The translations under genes and the position numbers were made by a program. A stretch of 27,493 nt of DNA, from contig JBKCXU010000001.1 in assembly GCA_046316025.1 (NCBI GenBank), positions 1 through 27,493 of the forward strand, read 5' to 3'. The notes under the pieces were generated by a model that was not told where the DNA came from, ran no database searches, and saw nothing but the letters and a program-made list of their open reading frames with translations. Positions 7,698 through 16,300 of the stretch are shown here, piece by piece; position 1 is the first letter of the stretch, and each line of letters opens with the position of its first letter. The DNA is from JAJTHJ01 sp046316025. GTDB lineage: Bacteria > Pseudomonadota > Gammaproteobacteria > Burkholderiales > Burkholderiaceae_F.

Positions 7698-7924
7698 GCC
7701 GCGGCGAGTTCGATCTCACGCTCCTCAGCCCGCCACGCGGCGTAGCGCAGCGCTTGCAGGACGTCTTCGAGCTCCAGATACGGGTAGTCCGCGAGCAGTT
7801 GCTGCGGGCTGATGCCGGCTCCGATCTGCCCGACGATCATGCCGACCGTGACCCGCGTGCCGCGGACGCACGCCTTGCCGCCCATGACTCCGGGCTGCTG
7901 CGTAATTCGGTCGAGTTCAGCCAT
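7694..7924 (-). CDS. DUF433 antitoxin component
   Basis: This 76-residue protein has the DUF433 signature: GKACVRGTRVTVGMIV at residues 16-31, then ISPQQLLADYPYLELEDVLQALRYA, a small helix-turn-helix-like fold. It is the presumed antitoxin and operon autoregulator of the downstream DUF5615 toxin. The ATG at 7922-7924 is preceded by AAGGAG at about 8 bases, a strong ribosome-binding site. A longer in-frame start up to 8002 would add residues that precede the ribosome-binding site and is unlikely. Confidence 0.85.
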   Translation of the reverse strand: MAELDRITQQPGVMGGKACVRGTRVTVGMIVGQIGAGISPQQLLADYPYLELEDVLQALRYAAWRAEEREIELAAA

Positions 7925-8225
7925 GATCTTCACTCCTTTTCGGGCAAGCCAGGGGTTAGCCTCGGGCCGGCGAAATCCTACTCCACGCAGACGCGGCGGC
8001 ACCTGCGCCGGGAGGTTGGACTTCGACTCATTCGGAAAGCCGCTACACTCCGCCCACGCGACATGAGACCAGTGCTTCCGATCCCCGATCGTTAGCCATC
8101 GTCGCCGTCAATCCTGACGCGCCGTCCCGGCGCACTGCGGTTCCCGCCGTTTTCTTCCCGCTGGTCGTCGAAATCACGCTCGCAGCTCGCGCTGCCTGCC
8201 GACGGCATTTGTTCAAGGTTCAACC
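7925..8225. other. Divergent spacer between antitoxin gene and rhlE
   Basis: About 300 bases with no convincing gene. It must carry the promoter of the minus-strand toxin-antitoxin pair and that of the plus-strand rhlE. A candidate sigma70-like element for rhlE is listed separately at 8022-8049. Confidence 0.5.
8022..8049 (+). promoter_or_regulatory. Candidate sigma70-type promoter upstream of rhlE
   Basis: TTCGAC at 8022-8027 and TACACT at 8044-8049 are separated by 16 bases; the -10 matches TATAAT at four of six positions. This would leave an rhlE leader of roughly 170 bases. It is a pattern match only. Confidence 0.25.
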
Positions 8226-9755
8226 ATGTCTTTCTCCAGTCTCGGCCTGACCGATGCGCTACTGCGCGCGGTGGCCGACGTCGGCTACACCCAGCCGACT
8301 CCCATCCAACTCCAGGCCATCCCGGCCGTGCTCGCTGGCGGCGATCTGCTGGCCGGCGCACAAACCGGCACCGGCAAGACGGCGGGCTTTGTGCTACCCA
8401 TCCTGCAACGTCTGGCCGCCGCGCCGCGCGCCACGACCGGCCGCATCCCTATCCGCGCGCTGATCCTCGCCCCTACTCGCGAACTCGCGGCTCAAGTCGA
8501 AGAAAGCGTGCGCGTCTACGGCAAGTATTTGTCGCTCACCTCCGCGGTGGTCTTTGGCGGCGTCAACATCAACCCGCAGTTCGCCATGCTCAAGCGCGGC
8601 GTGGACATTCTGGTGGCTACTCCCGGACGCCTGCTCGACCACGCGGGACAGAAGACCGTCGATCTCAAGCAGGTCGAAGTCCTCGTGCTGGACGAAGCCG
8701 ACCGCATGCTCGACATGGGTTTCATCCACGACATCAAGCGCGTGTTGAAGCTCTTGCCGCCCAAGCGGCAGAACCTGCTCTTCTCGGCCACCTTTCCGGA
8801 AGAGATTCGCGCGCTGGCCGCCACCTTGCTGCACGCGCCGGCCAGCATCCAGGCCACGCCGCGCAACACCACGGTGGAACTGATCAAGCAGACGGTGATT
8901 CCGGTCGATGCCAAGCGCAAGGCCGAGCTGCTGCTGCATCTGGTCAAGGAGGGCAACTGGTACCAGGTGCTGGTGTTCACGCGCACCAAGCATGGTGCGA
9001 ACCGGCTCGCCACCACGCTGGAAAAGCACGGCGTGACCGCGCTGCCGATCCACGGCAACAAGAGCCAGAACGCACGCACGCGGGCGCTGGCCGAGTTCAA
9101 GAGCGGCAAGCTGCAAGTGCTGGTCGCCACCGATATCGCCGCGCGCGGCATCGACATCGACGATCTGCCGCACGTGGTCAACTTCGATCTGCCCAACGTG
9201 CCCGAGGACTATGTGCACCGCATCGGCCGCACCGGCCGCGCGGGCGCCACGGGCGAGGCGATCTCGCTGATGGCGCCGGACGAAGCCGCCTACCTGCGCG
9301 ACATCGAGCGGCTGACCCGCCGCAGCGTGCCGCGCATGACGGTGCCGGGCTTTGAGCCCGGCTCGCCGCCGCGCATGGCGGTGGTCGAGGCGCCTGATCG
9401 CGGCCCGCCGCAGGGTCGTGGACGGTCCGGTGGGCGGGGCGAGCGCCAGGGCGCACCGCGCGAGCGACGCGACGAGCGGCGCAGCGAGCAGAGGGCGCCC
9501 AGTCATGCCGCACCCCGGCGCGATGGCGGCAAGCCCGCGGCCCCACATGCCGCGCGGCCTGCGGGGGCGGCGCCGGTGCATGCCAAGTCGCCGACGCACA
9601 AGCCGGCGCAGCCCAGGCCGCAGGGCGAGCCCACGGCGCGCCCGCAGCGGTCTGCGGGTTCGGGCCGCCCGCATGCGGCGCGGCCGGAGCGTGATAGTGC
9701 CGTGCGCGCTTCGCTGCCGCCGGGTTGGCCGGGCGCGGAGCCGCGCCGGCGCTGA
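8226..9755 (+). CDS. rhlE: DEAD-box ATP-dependent RNA helicase, RhlE type
   Basis: This ATP-dependent RNA helicase is of the RhlE group, implicated in ribosome assembly and RNA turnover. Over about 375 residues the core motifs appear in order: Q motif in GYTQPTPIQ, Walker A AQTGTGKT, PTRELA, TPGRL, the DEAD box in LVLDEADRMLDMGF, SAT in LFSATF, FTRTKHGANRL, ATDIAARGIDI and HRIGRTGRAG. After residue 385 comes a disordered basic tail rich in Arg, Gly, Pro and Ala, which makes the 509-residue protein longer than E. coli RhlE (454); such tails bind RNA nonspecifically. The ATG at 8226 begins the conserved MSFSSLGL block. The upstream ribosome-binding site (AAGG) is weak and somewhat distant. Confidence 0.94.
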   Translation: MSFSSLGLTDALLRAVADVGYTQPTPIQLQAIPAVLAGGDLLAGAQTGTGKTAGFVLPILQRLAAAPRATTGRIPIRALILAPTRELAAQVEESVRVYGKYLSLTSAVVFGGVNINPQFAMLKRGVDILVATPGRLLDHAGQKTVDLKQVEVLVLDEADRMLDMGFIHDIKRVLKLLPPKRQNLLFSATFPEEIRALAATLLHAPASIQATPRNTTVELIKQTVIPVDAKRKAELLLHLVKEGNWYQVLVFTRTKHGANRLATTLEKHGVTALPIHGNKSQNARTRALAEFKSGKLQVLVATDIAARGIDIDDLPHVVNFDLPNVPEDYVHRIGRTGRAGATGEAISLMAPDEAAYLRDIERLTRRSVPRMTVPGFEPGSPPRMAVVEAPDRGPPQGRGRSGGRGERQGAPRERRDERRSEQRAPSHAAPRRDGGKPAAPHAARPAGAAPVHAKSPTHKPAQPRPQGEPTARPQRSAGSGRPHAARPERDSAVRASLPPGWPGAEPRRR

Positions 9756-9794
9756 TATTGTCGGCGGGTCGAGGCGGGCCGCTGAGGCGCGTTG

Positions 9795-11084
9795 ATGAAT
9801 TTCTCCAACAAGCTGCATTTCAGCGCACCGCCCCCGCCCCAAGCCTCCCCCGCAGGCGGGGGAGGGAGTAAACCCCCTCCCCTGCGAAGCGGGGGAGGGC
9901 TGGGGTGGGGGCGGCGGTCTCGCTCGTGGCAGTGCGCGCCACGACGCACAACCGCTCGCCTTGCGCTCGCATGGGCGCTGTTCGCACTGCTCTTCGCGGT
10001 CGCCGCGACCGCAGCCGACTTCGCCACCCCCGGCGGGCCTGAACCCGCCAAGCTCGAAGAAGTCGTCTCAGTCCTCCGCAAAGACCCCTACGACCTGGAG
10101 TTGCTGATCAGCTTCGGCACGTCCAAAGGCGGTTCCGCCGGCCACTTGGCGCTGGCGATCCGCGAGCCGGGGCAGGACGACGACTCCGTGTACTCGGCCA
10201 ATTTCTACGCCGACCGCGACCCCAAGCACGCGCAGGGCTTCTACATCCAGGACTTGATGGTCCGGATTCCCAAGACCGAGTACCTGTTCAAGACGCGCTC
10301 GTCGCTCGGGCCTGCCGCGGCCTTTGGCCTCGACTACGGCGAGGTGTACAAGCGCGCGCTGATCGGCGTGCGGGTCTACGGCGTGCCAGTCTCCGAGAAG
10401 CGTGCACTCGCCGCCTATTTCGGGCGGATGAACTACGACTTCAGTCGCCGCGCCGTGGATACCGAGTACCACTCCGGCGAGGTCAAGTACGACTACATGG
10501 ATCTGAACTGCGCCAAGACCGTGGGCGCGGCTTTCCGCTGGGGCGCTCGTTACGAGGAGCTGGAGGTCAAGCAGCGCGGTTTCTTCTCGCGCTTGAGCAA
10601 GGCGACCTCCGCCAACATCCCGACCGAGATGGCGGTCAAGCTGATGCGCGCCTGGGCCGCGCGCGGCTACACGATGGACGTGGTGCTGTACAAGAAGTAC
10701 GAGCACTCGCCCTACATCCACCCGCACGACGACCCGCCGGTCGCCTTCAAGGATCTGCCCAACCGCTTTCCGTCGGTGCTGTCGCTCGACTTCCGCTCCG
10801 AGCAGGGCCAATACGAGGACTACGACAACCTGTTCGCGATGTACCTGCTGTACAACCTCGGCAAGTACAGCGTGCAGATCGACCCGGCCACGCAGGCCTT
10901 GCAGATCGAACTCGCCAAGGACCCGATGCCGTATGCCCGCGCCGTTGCGGAAGCCGAGAGCGCGGCGGAAGCCGACAGCAAGGGCTTCTTGAGCCGCACG
11001 CTGCTCCGTCCGATCGGTCGGATTTTTTGGGAGCCGGCCGACAATTCGCGTCTTTATCGATTCGACGCGGAGAGCAAGCCTTGA
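9795..11084 (+). CDS. Exported DUF4105-like protein, predicted permuted papain-fold enzyme
   Basis: This 429-residue protein is of uncertain function. A hydrophobic segment at residues 55-73 ending in ATAADF looks like a Sec signal peptide, so the rest is probably periplasmic. The order of likely key residues, a histidine in GSAGHLALAI (H117) and later an Asn-Cys in YDYMDLNCAKT (C239), resembles DUF4105, the Lnb N-terminal periplasmic domain with a circularly permuted papain/NlpC-P60 fold. That is my inference from pattern. The ATG at 9795 has GAGG upstream. Residues 12-39 are encoded by a REP-like palindrome and form a Pro/Gly-rich insert before the signal peptide. No ATG, GTG or TTG lies in frame between the repeat and the signal peptide, only CTG. 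It overlaps the next gene's probable TTG start. Confidence 0.6.
   Translation: MNFSNKLHFSAPPPPQASPAGGGGSKPPPLRSGGGLGWGRRSRSWQCAPRRTTARLALAWALFALLFAVAATAADFATPGGPEPAKLEEVVSVLRKDPYDLELLISFGTSKGGSAGHLALAIREPGQDDDSVYSANFYADRDPKHAQGFYIQDLMVRIPKTEYLFKTRSSLGPAAAFGLDYGEVYKRALIGVRVYGVPVSEKRALAAYFGRMNYDFSRRAVDTEYHSGEVKYDYMDLNCAKTVGAAFRWGARYEELEVKQRGFFSRLSKATSANIPTEMAVKLMRAWAARGYTMDVVLYKKYEHSPYIHPHDDPPVAFKDLPNRFPSVLSLDFRSEQGQYEDYDNLFAMYLLYNLGKYSVQIDPATQALQIELAKDPMPYARAVAEAESAAEADSKGFLSRTLLRPIGRIFWEPADNSRLYRFDAESKP
9829..9915. repeat. REP/BIME-like paired palindrome inside the start region of a gene
   Basis: The element has two GC-rich hairpins, TCCCCC-GCAGGC-GGGGGA around 9845-9862 and CCCTCCCC-TGCGAAGC-GGGGGAGGG around 9876-9899. 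They are flanked outward by complementary tails (CCCCCGCCCCAAGCC on the left, CTGGGGTGGGGG on the right). This hairpin-plus-G-rich-tail architecture in inverted pairs is typical of bacterial REP/BIME elements. A related pair, with tails facing inward, lies at 17966-18065. No RAYT transposase is present in the window. Confidence 0.7.
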
Positions 11085-11611
11085 CGAGTACGACCACGAT
11101 GCGGCCACGCCGAGCGACCGCTGCCGAGCCAGCACTGTTGCCCGGTCTGTGCCGGCTGCTGATCGACTCCGTCCACGGCGGTGCCTCGGTCGGGTTTCTG
11201 GCGCCGATGGCTGAAAGCACGGCTCTGGGTTACTGGCAGGGCGTCTACGCGGCGCTGGGCGAGGGGCTGCTGCTATGGGTGGTGCTGGATGGCGACGCGG
11301 TCGTGGGTTCCGTGCAGCTCGCGCCCTGCGGCAAGGAAAACGGCCGCCACCGCGGCGAGATTCAAAAGCTCTTCGTGCGCAGCGACTATCGCGGCCGCGG
11401 CCTGTCCCGCCAGTTGATGGACGCGGCCGAATCGCAAGCGCGCGCGCAGGGCTTGACCCTTCTGGTGCTGGACACGCTGGCCGGTTCGGCCGCCGAGTCG
11501 ATCTACCCGCGCCTGGGATGGCAGCGCGCCGGCGAGATTCCCCACTACGCGGCGCTACCGGATGGCGAGATCCGGCCGACGGTGATTCTCTACAAACGTC
11601 TCGGCGCGTGA
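11081..11611 (+). CDS. GNAT family N-acetyltransferase
   Basis: This is a single-domain GNAT enzyme that transfers acetyl from acetyl-CoA to an unknown amine. The acetyl-CoA-binding block is evident as IQKLFVRSDYRGRGLSRQL (R/Q-x-x-G-x-G/A type), followed by LVLDTLAGSAAESIYPRLGW, the usual C-terminal beta-alpha unit ending in Y-x-x-x-G-(W/F). The start is either TTG at 11081, which has GGAGAG at 6 bases and overlaps the previous stop by four bases, or ATG at 11099 with a poor ribosome-binding site. I prefer TTG; the difference is six residues. It is the second gene of a run of four closely spaced plus-strand genes. Confidence 0.8.
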   Translation: MTSTTTMRPRRATAAEPALLPGLCRLLIDSVHGGASVGFLAPMAESTALGYWQGVYAALGEGLLLWVVLDGDAVVGSVQLAPCGKENGRHRGEIQKLFVRSDYRGRGLSRQLMDAAESQARAQGLTLLVLDTLAGSAAESIYPRLGWQRAGEIPHYAALPDGEIRPTVILYKRLGA

Positions 11612-11623
11612 CGGGAGAAAAGC

Positions 11624-12118
11624 TTGAGCCAGTACGAACTTGCCCAGTTGAATATCGCCACGATGAAAGAGCCGCTGGACTCGCCTTCGATGGCCGACTT
11701 CGTCGCCAATCTCGACCGCATCAATGCGCTGGCCGAACGCGCACCCGGCTTTGTCTGGCGCCTGAAAACGGACGAGGGTGACGCCACGGCGCTGCGCCCG
11801 TTGGGTGAGAACACGCTCGTCAACGTGTCGGTCTGGCGCGATGTGCAGGCGCTCAACGACTACGTCTATCGCTCCGCGCACGTCGAAATCATGCGCCGGC
11901 GCAAGGAGTGGTTCGAGCGGATGGCGCAAGCGTGGGTGGTGCTGTGGTGGGTGCCCGGCGGCCATCGGCCCGAAGTGGCCGAAGCCGCCGCGCGGCTGGC
12001 CGAGCTGCGTACACACGGCCCCTCGCCGCGGGCCTTTACCTTCAAGCAGGCTTACCCGGCGCCGGACGGCTCCGCCGCGCGCGAGCCGCGGGCGCTCGGC
12101 GACGAGTGCGCGGCCTGA
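11624..12118 (+). CDS. DUF3291 domain protein
   Basis: The 164-residue protein matches the DUF3291 pattern (dimeric alpha-beta barrel type): an N-terminal YELAQLNIATMKEPLDSP, a central APGFVWRL, VNVSVWRDVQALNDYVYRS, and a C-terminal VVLWWVPGGHRPEVAEAAARL. No reaction has been established for this family as far as I know. The start is TTG at 11624 with GGGAG at 6 bases, 12 bases after the upstream GNAT gene, so it is part of the same transcription unit. It is probably soluble and cytoplasmic; no signal peptide or membrane segment is seen. Confidence 0.8.
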   Translation: MSQYELAQLNIATMKEPLDSPSMADFVANLDRINALAERAPGFVWRLKTDEGDATALRPLGENTLVNVSVWRDVQALNDYVYRSAHVEIMRRRKEWFERMAQAWVVLWWVPGGHRPEVAEAAARLAELRTHGPSPRAFTFKQAYPAPDGSAAREPRALGDECAA

Positions 12119-12139
12119 CGCGCGTGCGAGTGGCGTGCA

Positions 12140-12598
12140 ATGAACGTCAGCCTGCGTGAGATCACCGCCGACACCGTGCGGCAGATCATCGCCTTGGCGG
12201 TCGCGCCCGAGCAGCAGCGCTTTGTCGCCAGCTACGCGGTGTCGCTGGCGCAGGCGCTGTTCACCCCCGAGGCCTGGTACCGCGCGATCTACGCCGACGA
12301 AGAGCCCGCCGGCTTCGTGATGCTGTAGGACGAGACGCTGCGCCCGTCGCCGCCGGCCGAGCCGCGTGTCGTGCTCTGGCGCCTCATGGTCGATGCGCGT
12401 TTCCAGCGCAAGGGCATCGGCGCGGCCGCACTCGCGCTCATGATCGAGCAGCTCCGCGCCAAGCCGGCGGTGGCGGCAGTGTTTACCTCTTACGTGCCCG
12501 GCCCGGGCTGCCCCGAGCCGCTCTATCGCCGCCTTGGCTTCGAGCCGACCGGCGAACTCGACGAAGGCGAAGTGGTGTTGCGCTTGGCCCTGCGGTAG
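12140..12598 (+). pseudogene. GNAT family acetyltransferase gene interrupted by an in-frame TAG
   Basis: Read through, 12140-12598 encodes a 152-residue GNAT protein (spermine/spermidine-acetyltransferase-like type). The N-terminal half (MNVSLREITADTVRQII through PAGFVML) ends at TAG 12326-12328. The same frame then continues without a frameshift through VVLWRLMVDARFQRKGIG, which carries the acetyl-CoA-binding R/Q-x-x-G-x-G, to the normal C-terminal LYRRLGFEPTGEL. A single base change explains the stop. Neither half alone is a complete fold. TAG is an ordinary terminator here: the AhpD-like, YeaQ-like, GT4, GT2 and second family-9 genes all end in TAG. Recoding is therefore unlikely; a point nonsense mutation or a sequencing error is the simplest reading. 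Confidence 0.85.
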
Positions 12599-12625
12599 GC
12601 AGGTGCCCAGGCGTTGTGCCTACCG
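12593..12625. terminator. Stem-loop at the end of the GNAT pseudogene
   Basis: CGGTAGGCA at 12593-12601 and TGCCTACCG at 12617-12625 are perfect 9-bp inverted arms around a 15-base loop. The left arm includes the TAG stop codon of the broken GNAT gene. No T-run follows, so it could be an mRNA-end hairpin or a weak terminator rather than a classical intrinsic one. Confidence 0.45.
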
Positions 12626-12776
12626 TGTCTACGGCGCGGCTCTTGCTTCAACGCAGGAACAACGAGCGCCGCCAGATGCGCAGCGATGAGGAAGTCGGAT
12701 ACCGGACGGTTGGCAGGGCCGGCCGGCTGCCAGTAAGCGTCGACGTGGATACTCGCTCAATCGGGTCGGCGCATAC

Positions 12777-13250
12777 CTATAGCGTTTCATCCCAGGCGCG
12801 GCGGATGTGCGCCTCGGTAACTGACGGTGACGATCCAAAACGAACAACAAGCAGGCTATGTTCCCAGCCGAAACCGGTGCACTGACCTAGGGCGTAGCGC
12901 CAAGATGTCGGCGTCCGGGATGTCGGTGCTCCCAGAGTAGCTTCGACTTCGGCTAAGCCCTTGCCGATGAGTTGACCAGACTTGACGAGGTCCAGAGCCA
13001 TGCCACCGCGGTAGCAGCCCGGGTCTCCCACCCCTTCGAGGTGACGCACCGCGAGCCAAGCATCACGATTGAACGCGGTACGTTCCGCACCTGGAGCAAA
13101 GTAATGATGGACAAGTGCAGCGAAGCCGAGCAGGAAGAGCGTTGCAGCTAAAGCGAAGAAGCGCAGCAAGAAAGACCTCGTCACCCGATTTCTGCTCCAG
13201 TCGGCACGGCCGAGTGTAGTTTCTTGCGCGGCAACATCGTGTTCCGGCAT
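12777..13250 (-). CDS. Small membrane-anchored protein, BamE/SmpA-like
   Basis: The product is about 157 residues from the ATG at 13248-13250 (a TTG at 13277 would add nine; a GTG at 13184 would remove 22). One strong hydrophobic segment (SFLLRFFALAATLFLLGFAALV) near residues 26-48 suggests a single N-terminal membrane anchor with the rest periplasmic. The C-terminal part, GGMALDLVKSGQLIGKGLAEVEATLGAP, carries the L-x-G-K-x-x-x-x-V-x-x-x-L-G-x-P pattern seen in BamE/SmpA-OmlA-like small domains, followed by WRYALGQCTGFG. This is a weak pattern match and no role is claimed. It is alone, divergent from dnaE and convergent with the GNAT pseudogene. Confidence 0.6.
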   Translation of the reverse strand: MPEHDVAAQETTLGRADWSRNRVTRSFLLRFFALAATLFLLGFAALVHHYFAPGAERTAFNRDAWLAVRHLEGVGDPGCYRGGMALDLVKSGQLIGKGLAEVEATLGAPTSRTPTSWRYALGQCTGFGWEHSLLVVRFGSSPSVTEAHIRRAWDETL

Positions 13251-13338
13251 CAACCCCGTCGGCGCTTCACAAGACAAATTGAATCAGTCGTTTGCAGCGC
13301 AGGCTCGTCGTGGGCCGGGTGGCGTGGTCGCGCTTGCC

Positions 13339-13344
13339 TAGAAT
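13339..13344 (+). promoter_or_regulatory. Candidate -10 hexamer immediately upstream of dnaE
   Basis: TAGAAT (five of six matches to TATAAT) ends six bases before the dnaE ATG at 13351. If used, transcription would start at or next to the A of the start codon, giving a leaderless message. The absence of any Shine-Dalgarno upstream of that ATG agrees with this. No good -35 match was found. Confidence 0.35.
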
Positions 13345-13350
13345 CCCCGC

Positions 13351-16300
13351 ATGCCCGCCGCGCCGCGCTTCGTCCACCTGCGACTGCACTCGGAGTATTC
13401 GATCGTCGACAGCGTGGTGCGGATCGACGAGGTGGTCAAGCAGGCGGCGGGCGACGGGCAGGGCGCGCTCGCACTGACCGACGCTGGCAATCTCTTCGGC
13501 GCGGTGCGCTTCTACAAGGCGGCGCGCGGCGCGGGGGTCAAGCCGATCCTCGGTGTGGACGCGTGGGTGAGCAATGACGCCGATCGCGAACATCCCTATC
13601 GGCTGCTGCTGCTCGCGGCGAGCGCGGCGGGTTATCGCAACCTGTGCGAACTCGTCTCCCGCGCCTACCTGGAGAACAACGTCCGCGGCCGCGGTGAGTT
13701 GCGCAACGAGTGGTTCACGCCCGCGGCGACCGCCGGGCTGATCGCGTTGTCCGCCGCCGCGGAGGGCGAAGTCGGCACGCTGCTGCTCGCCGGCCAGCGC
13801 GCGCAGGCGGAGGACGCGGCGCGGCGGCTGGCGGCGGCTTTCCCTACGCGCTTCTACCTCGAAGTGCAGCGCGCCGGCCGCCCCAACGACGAGCCGCAAT
13901 TGCGCGGCGCCGTGGCGCTGGCCGCGCGCCTTGGGCTGCCGGTGGTGGCCACGCACCCGGTGCAGTTTCTGCGGCGCGAAGACTTTCGCGCGCACGAGGC
14001 GCGCGTGTGCATCGCCGAGGGCTATACGCTCGCCGACCCGCGCCGCCCGCGCCGCTTTACCGAGGAGCAGTACTTCAAGTCGCAGGACGAGACGGCGGAG
14101 TTGTTCGCCGACCTGCCCGCCGCACTGGCCAACAGCGTGGAGCTCGCGCGGCGCTGCAATCTGGAACTGACGCTGGGCCAGGCGAAGCTGCCCGACTACC
14201 CGACCCCGCCCGGCACGACCCTCGACGAGCACTGCCGCGACCTGTCGCGGCAGGGCCTGGAGCAGCGGTTGGCCGCGCTGTACCCGCAGGCCGCGGAGCG
14301 CGAGCGGCAACGCCCGCGTTACCAGTCGCGGCTCGACTCGGAAGTCGCGACCATCGCCAAGATGGGGTTTTCCGGCTACTTCCTGATCGTTGCGGACTTC
14401 ATCAACTGGGCCAAGGGCAACGGCATTCCGGTCGGCCCGGGGCGCGGCTCGGGCGCCGGCTCGCTGGTGGCGTATTCGCTCGGCATCACCGATCTGGATC
14501 CGCTGAAGTACGACCTGCTGTTCGAGCGCTTCTTGAACCCCGAGCGGGTGTCGATGCCGGACTTCGACATCGACTTTTGCCAGGACAACCGCGACCGCGT
14601 GATCGACTACGTCAAGCGCAAGTACGGCGCGGAGGCGGTGAGCCAGATCGCCACCTTCGGCACGCTGGGGGCGAAGGCCGTGGTGCGCGACGTGGGGCGT
14701 GTGCTCGATCTGCCGTATTCCAAGTGCGACCAGCTGTCCAAGCTGATACCGCACAACCCGGCCGATCCGTGGACGCTGGACCGCGCGCTCGCCCAGGAGC
14801 CGGCGTTTGCCGAGGCGGTCGAGAAAGACGAGGAGTACCGCGAGCTGGTGGAACTGTCGAAGCCGCTCGAAGGGCTGGTGCGCAACGTTGGCATGCACGC
14901 TGGCGGCGTGCTGATCGCGCCGGGCAAGCTCACCGACTTCTGCCCGCTATACGCGGCTGCCGGCGCGCAGGATGCGGCGATCAGCCAGTTCGACAAGGAC
15001 GACGTGGAGGCCGTGGGGCTGGTGAAGTTCGACTTCCTCGGCCTGACCACGCTGACCATCCTGACCACTACGCTGGAGTACGTCGAGCGGCTGGAGCCGG
15101 CGAGCACGCTCGATTTGCACACGCTGCCGCTCGACGACGGGCCGACCTACGACATCTTCCGCCGCGGCCAGACCACCGCGATCTTCCAGTTTGAATCGCG
15201 CGGCATGCGCGACTTGCTCAAGCGCGCGCTGCCCGGCCGGCTGGAAGACCTGATCGCTTTGAACGCCCTGTACCGCCCCGGCCCGATGGAACTGATCGGC
15301 GACTACGTCGAGCGCAAGCACGGTCGCGCCCGTGTGGAGATCATGCACCCGAGCGTGGAGAGCATCCTCGCCGAGACCTACGGGATCATGGTCTATCAGG
15401 AGCAGGTGATGCGGATCGCGCAGGTCGCAGGCGGCTACTCGCTCGGCGGCGCCGACCTGCTGCGCCGCGCGATGGGCAAGAAAAAGCCCGAGGAGATGGC
15501 CAAACAGCGGTCGATCTTCCTCGACGGCGCGGCCGCGCAGGGGGTGCCGGAGAACACCGCCGCCGAACTCTTCAACCACATGGAGAAGTTCGCCGGCTAC
15601 GGCTTCAACAAGAGTCACTCGGCCGCCTACGCCTGGCTCGCCTACCAGACCGCGTACTGCAAGGCGCATCACCCGGCAGCGTTCATGGCCGCCAACTTGA
15701 CCGCGGTGATGAACGACACCGACAAGGTCAAGGAACTGGTGGACGACTGCCGCGCTCTCGGCCTCGCGATCGACCCGCCGGACATCAACCGGAGCAATTG
15801 GCGTTTCGAGCCGGTGGACGCCAAGACCCTCCGCTACGGGCTGGGCGGCATCAAGGGCACCGGGCAGGGCGCGATCGAGGCCATCGTTGCCGCCCGCCGC
15901 GGCGGGCCGTTTGCCGATCTGTTCGACTTCTGCACGCGCGTCGACCGGCATCAGGTCAACCGCCGCGTGGTCGAGGCGCTGGTGCGCGCCGGCGCTTTCG
16001 ACAAACTCAACGCCGACCGCGCCCGCGTGCTCGCCAGCGTGGGCCGTGCGCTCGATGCCGCGGAATCCGCCGCGGCCAGCGCCGGACAGGCGAGCCTCTT
16101 CGGCGGCCCGGCGGAAGGGGCTGCCGGCTTCGACTACCTCGCTGCCAAGCCATGGAGCGAGCGCGAGCGGTTGGCCAACGAGAAGCTGGCGCTCGGCTAC
16201 TACTTCAGCGGCCACCTCTTTGCCGAGTGGGAGGCCGAAGCGCGCCGGCTGGCGCCGACGCGGCTGGCCGACGTACGCGACGCGCGCGACCGCGTGCGGC

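Noticed and set aside
8394..9842. Minus-strand open frame of 482 residues opposite rhlE
   Set aside because: Antisense to all helicase motifs; no recognisable domain.
12140..12328. Stop-codon reassignment or selenocysteine/pyrrolysine-type recoding at the TAG
   Set aside because: TAG terminates several intact genes in the window and no recoding machinery is visible; a nonsense mutation is simpler.
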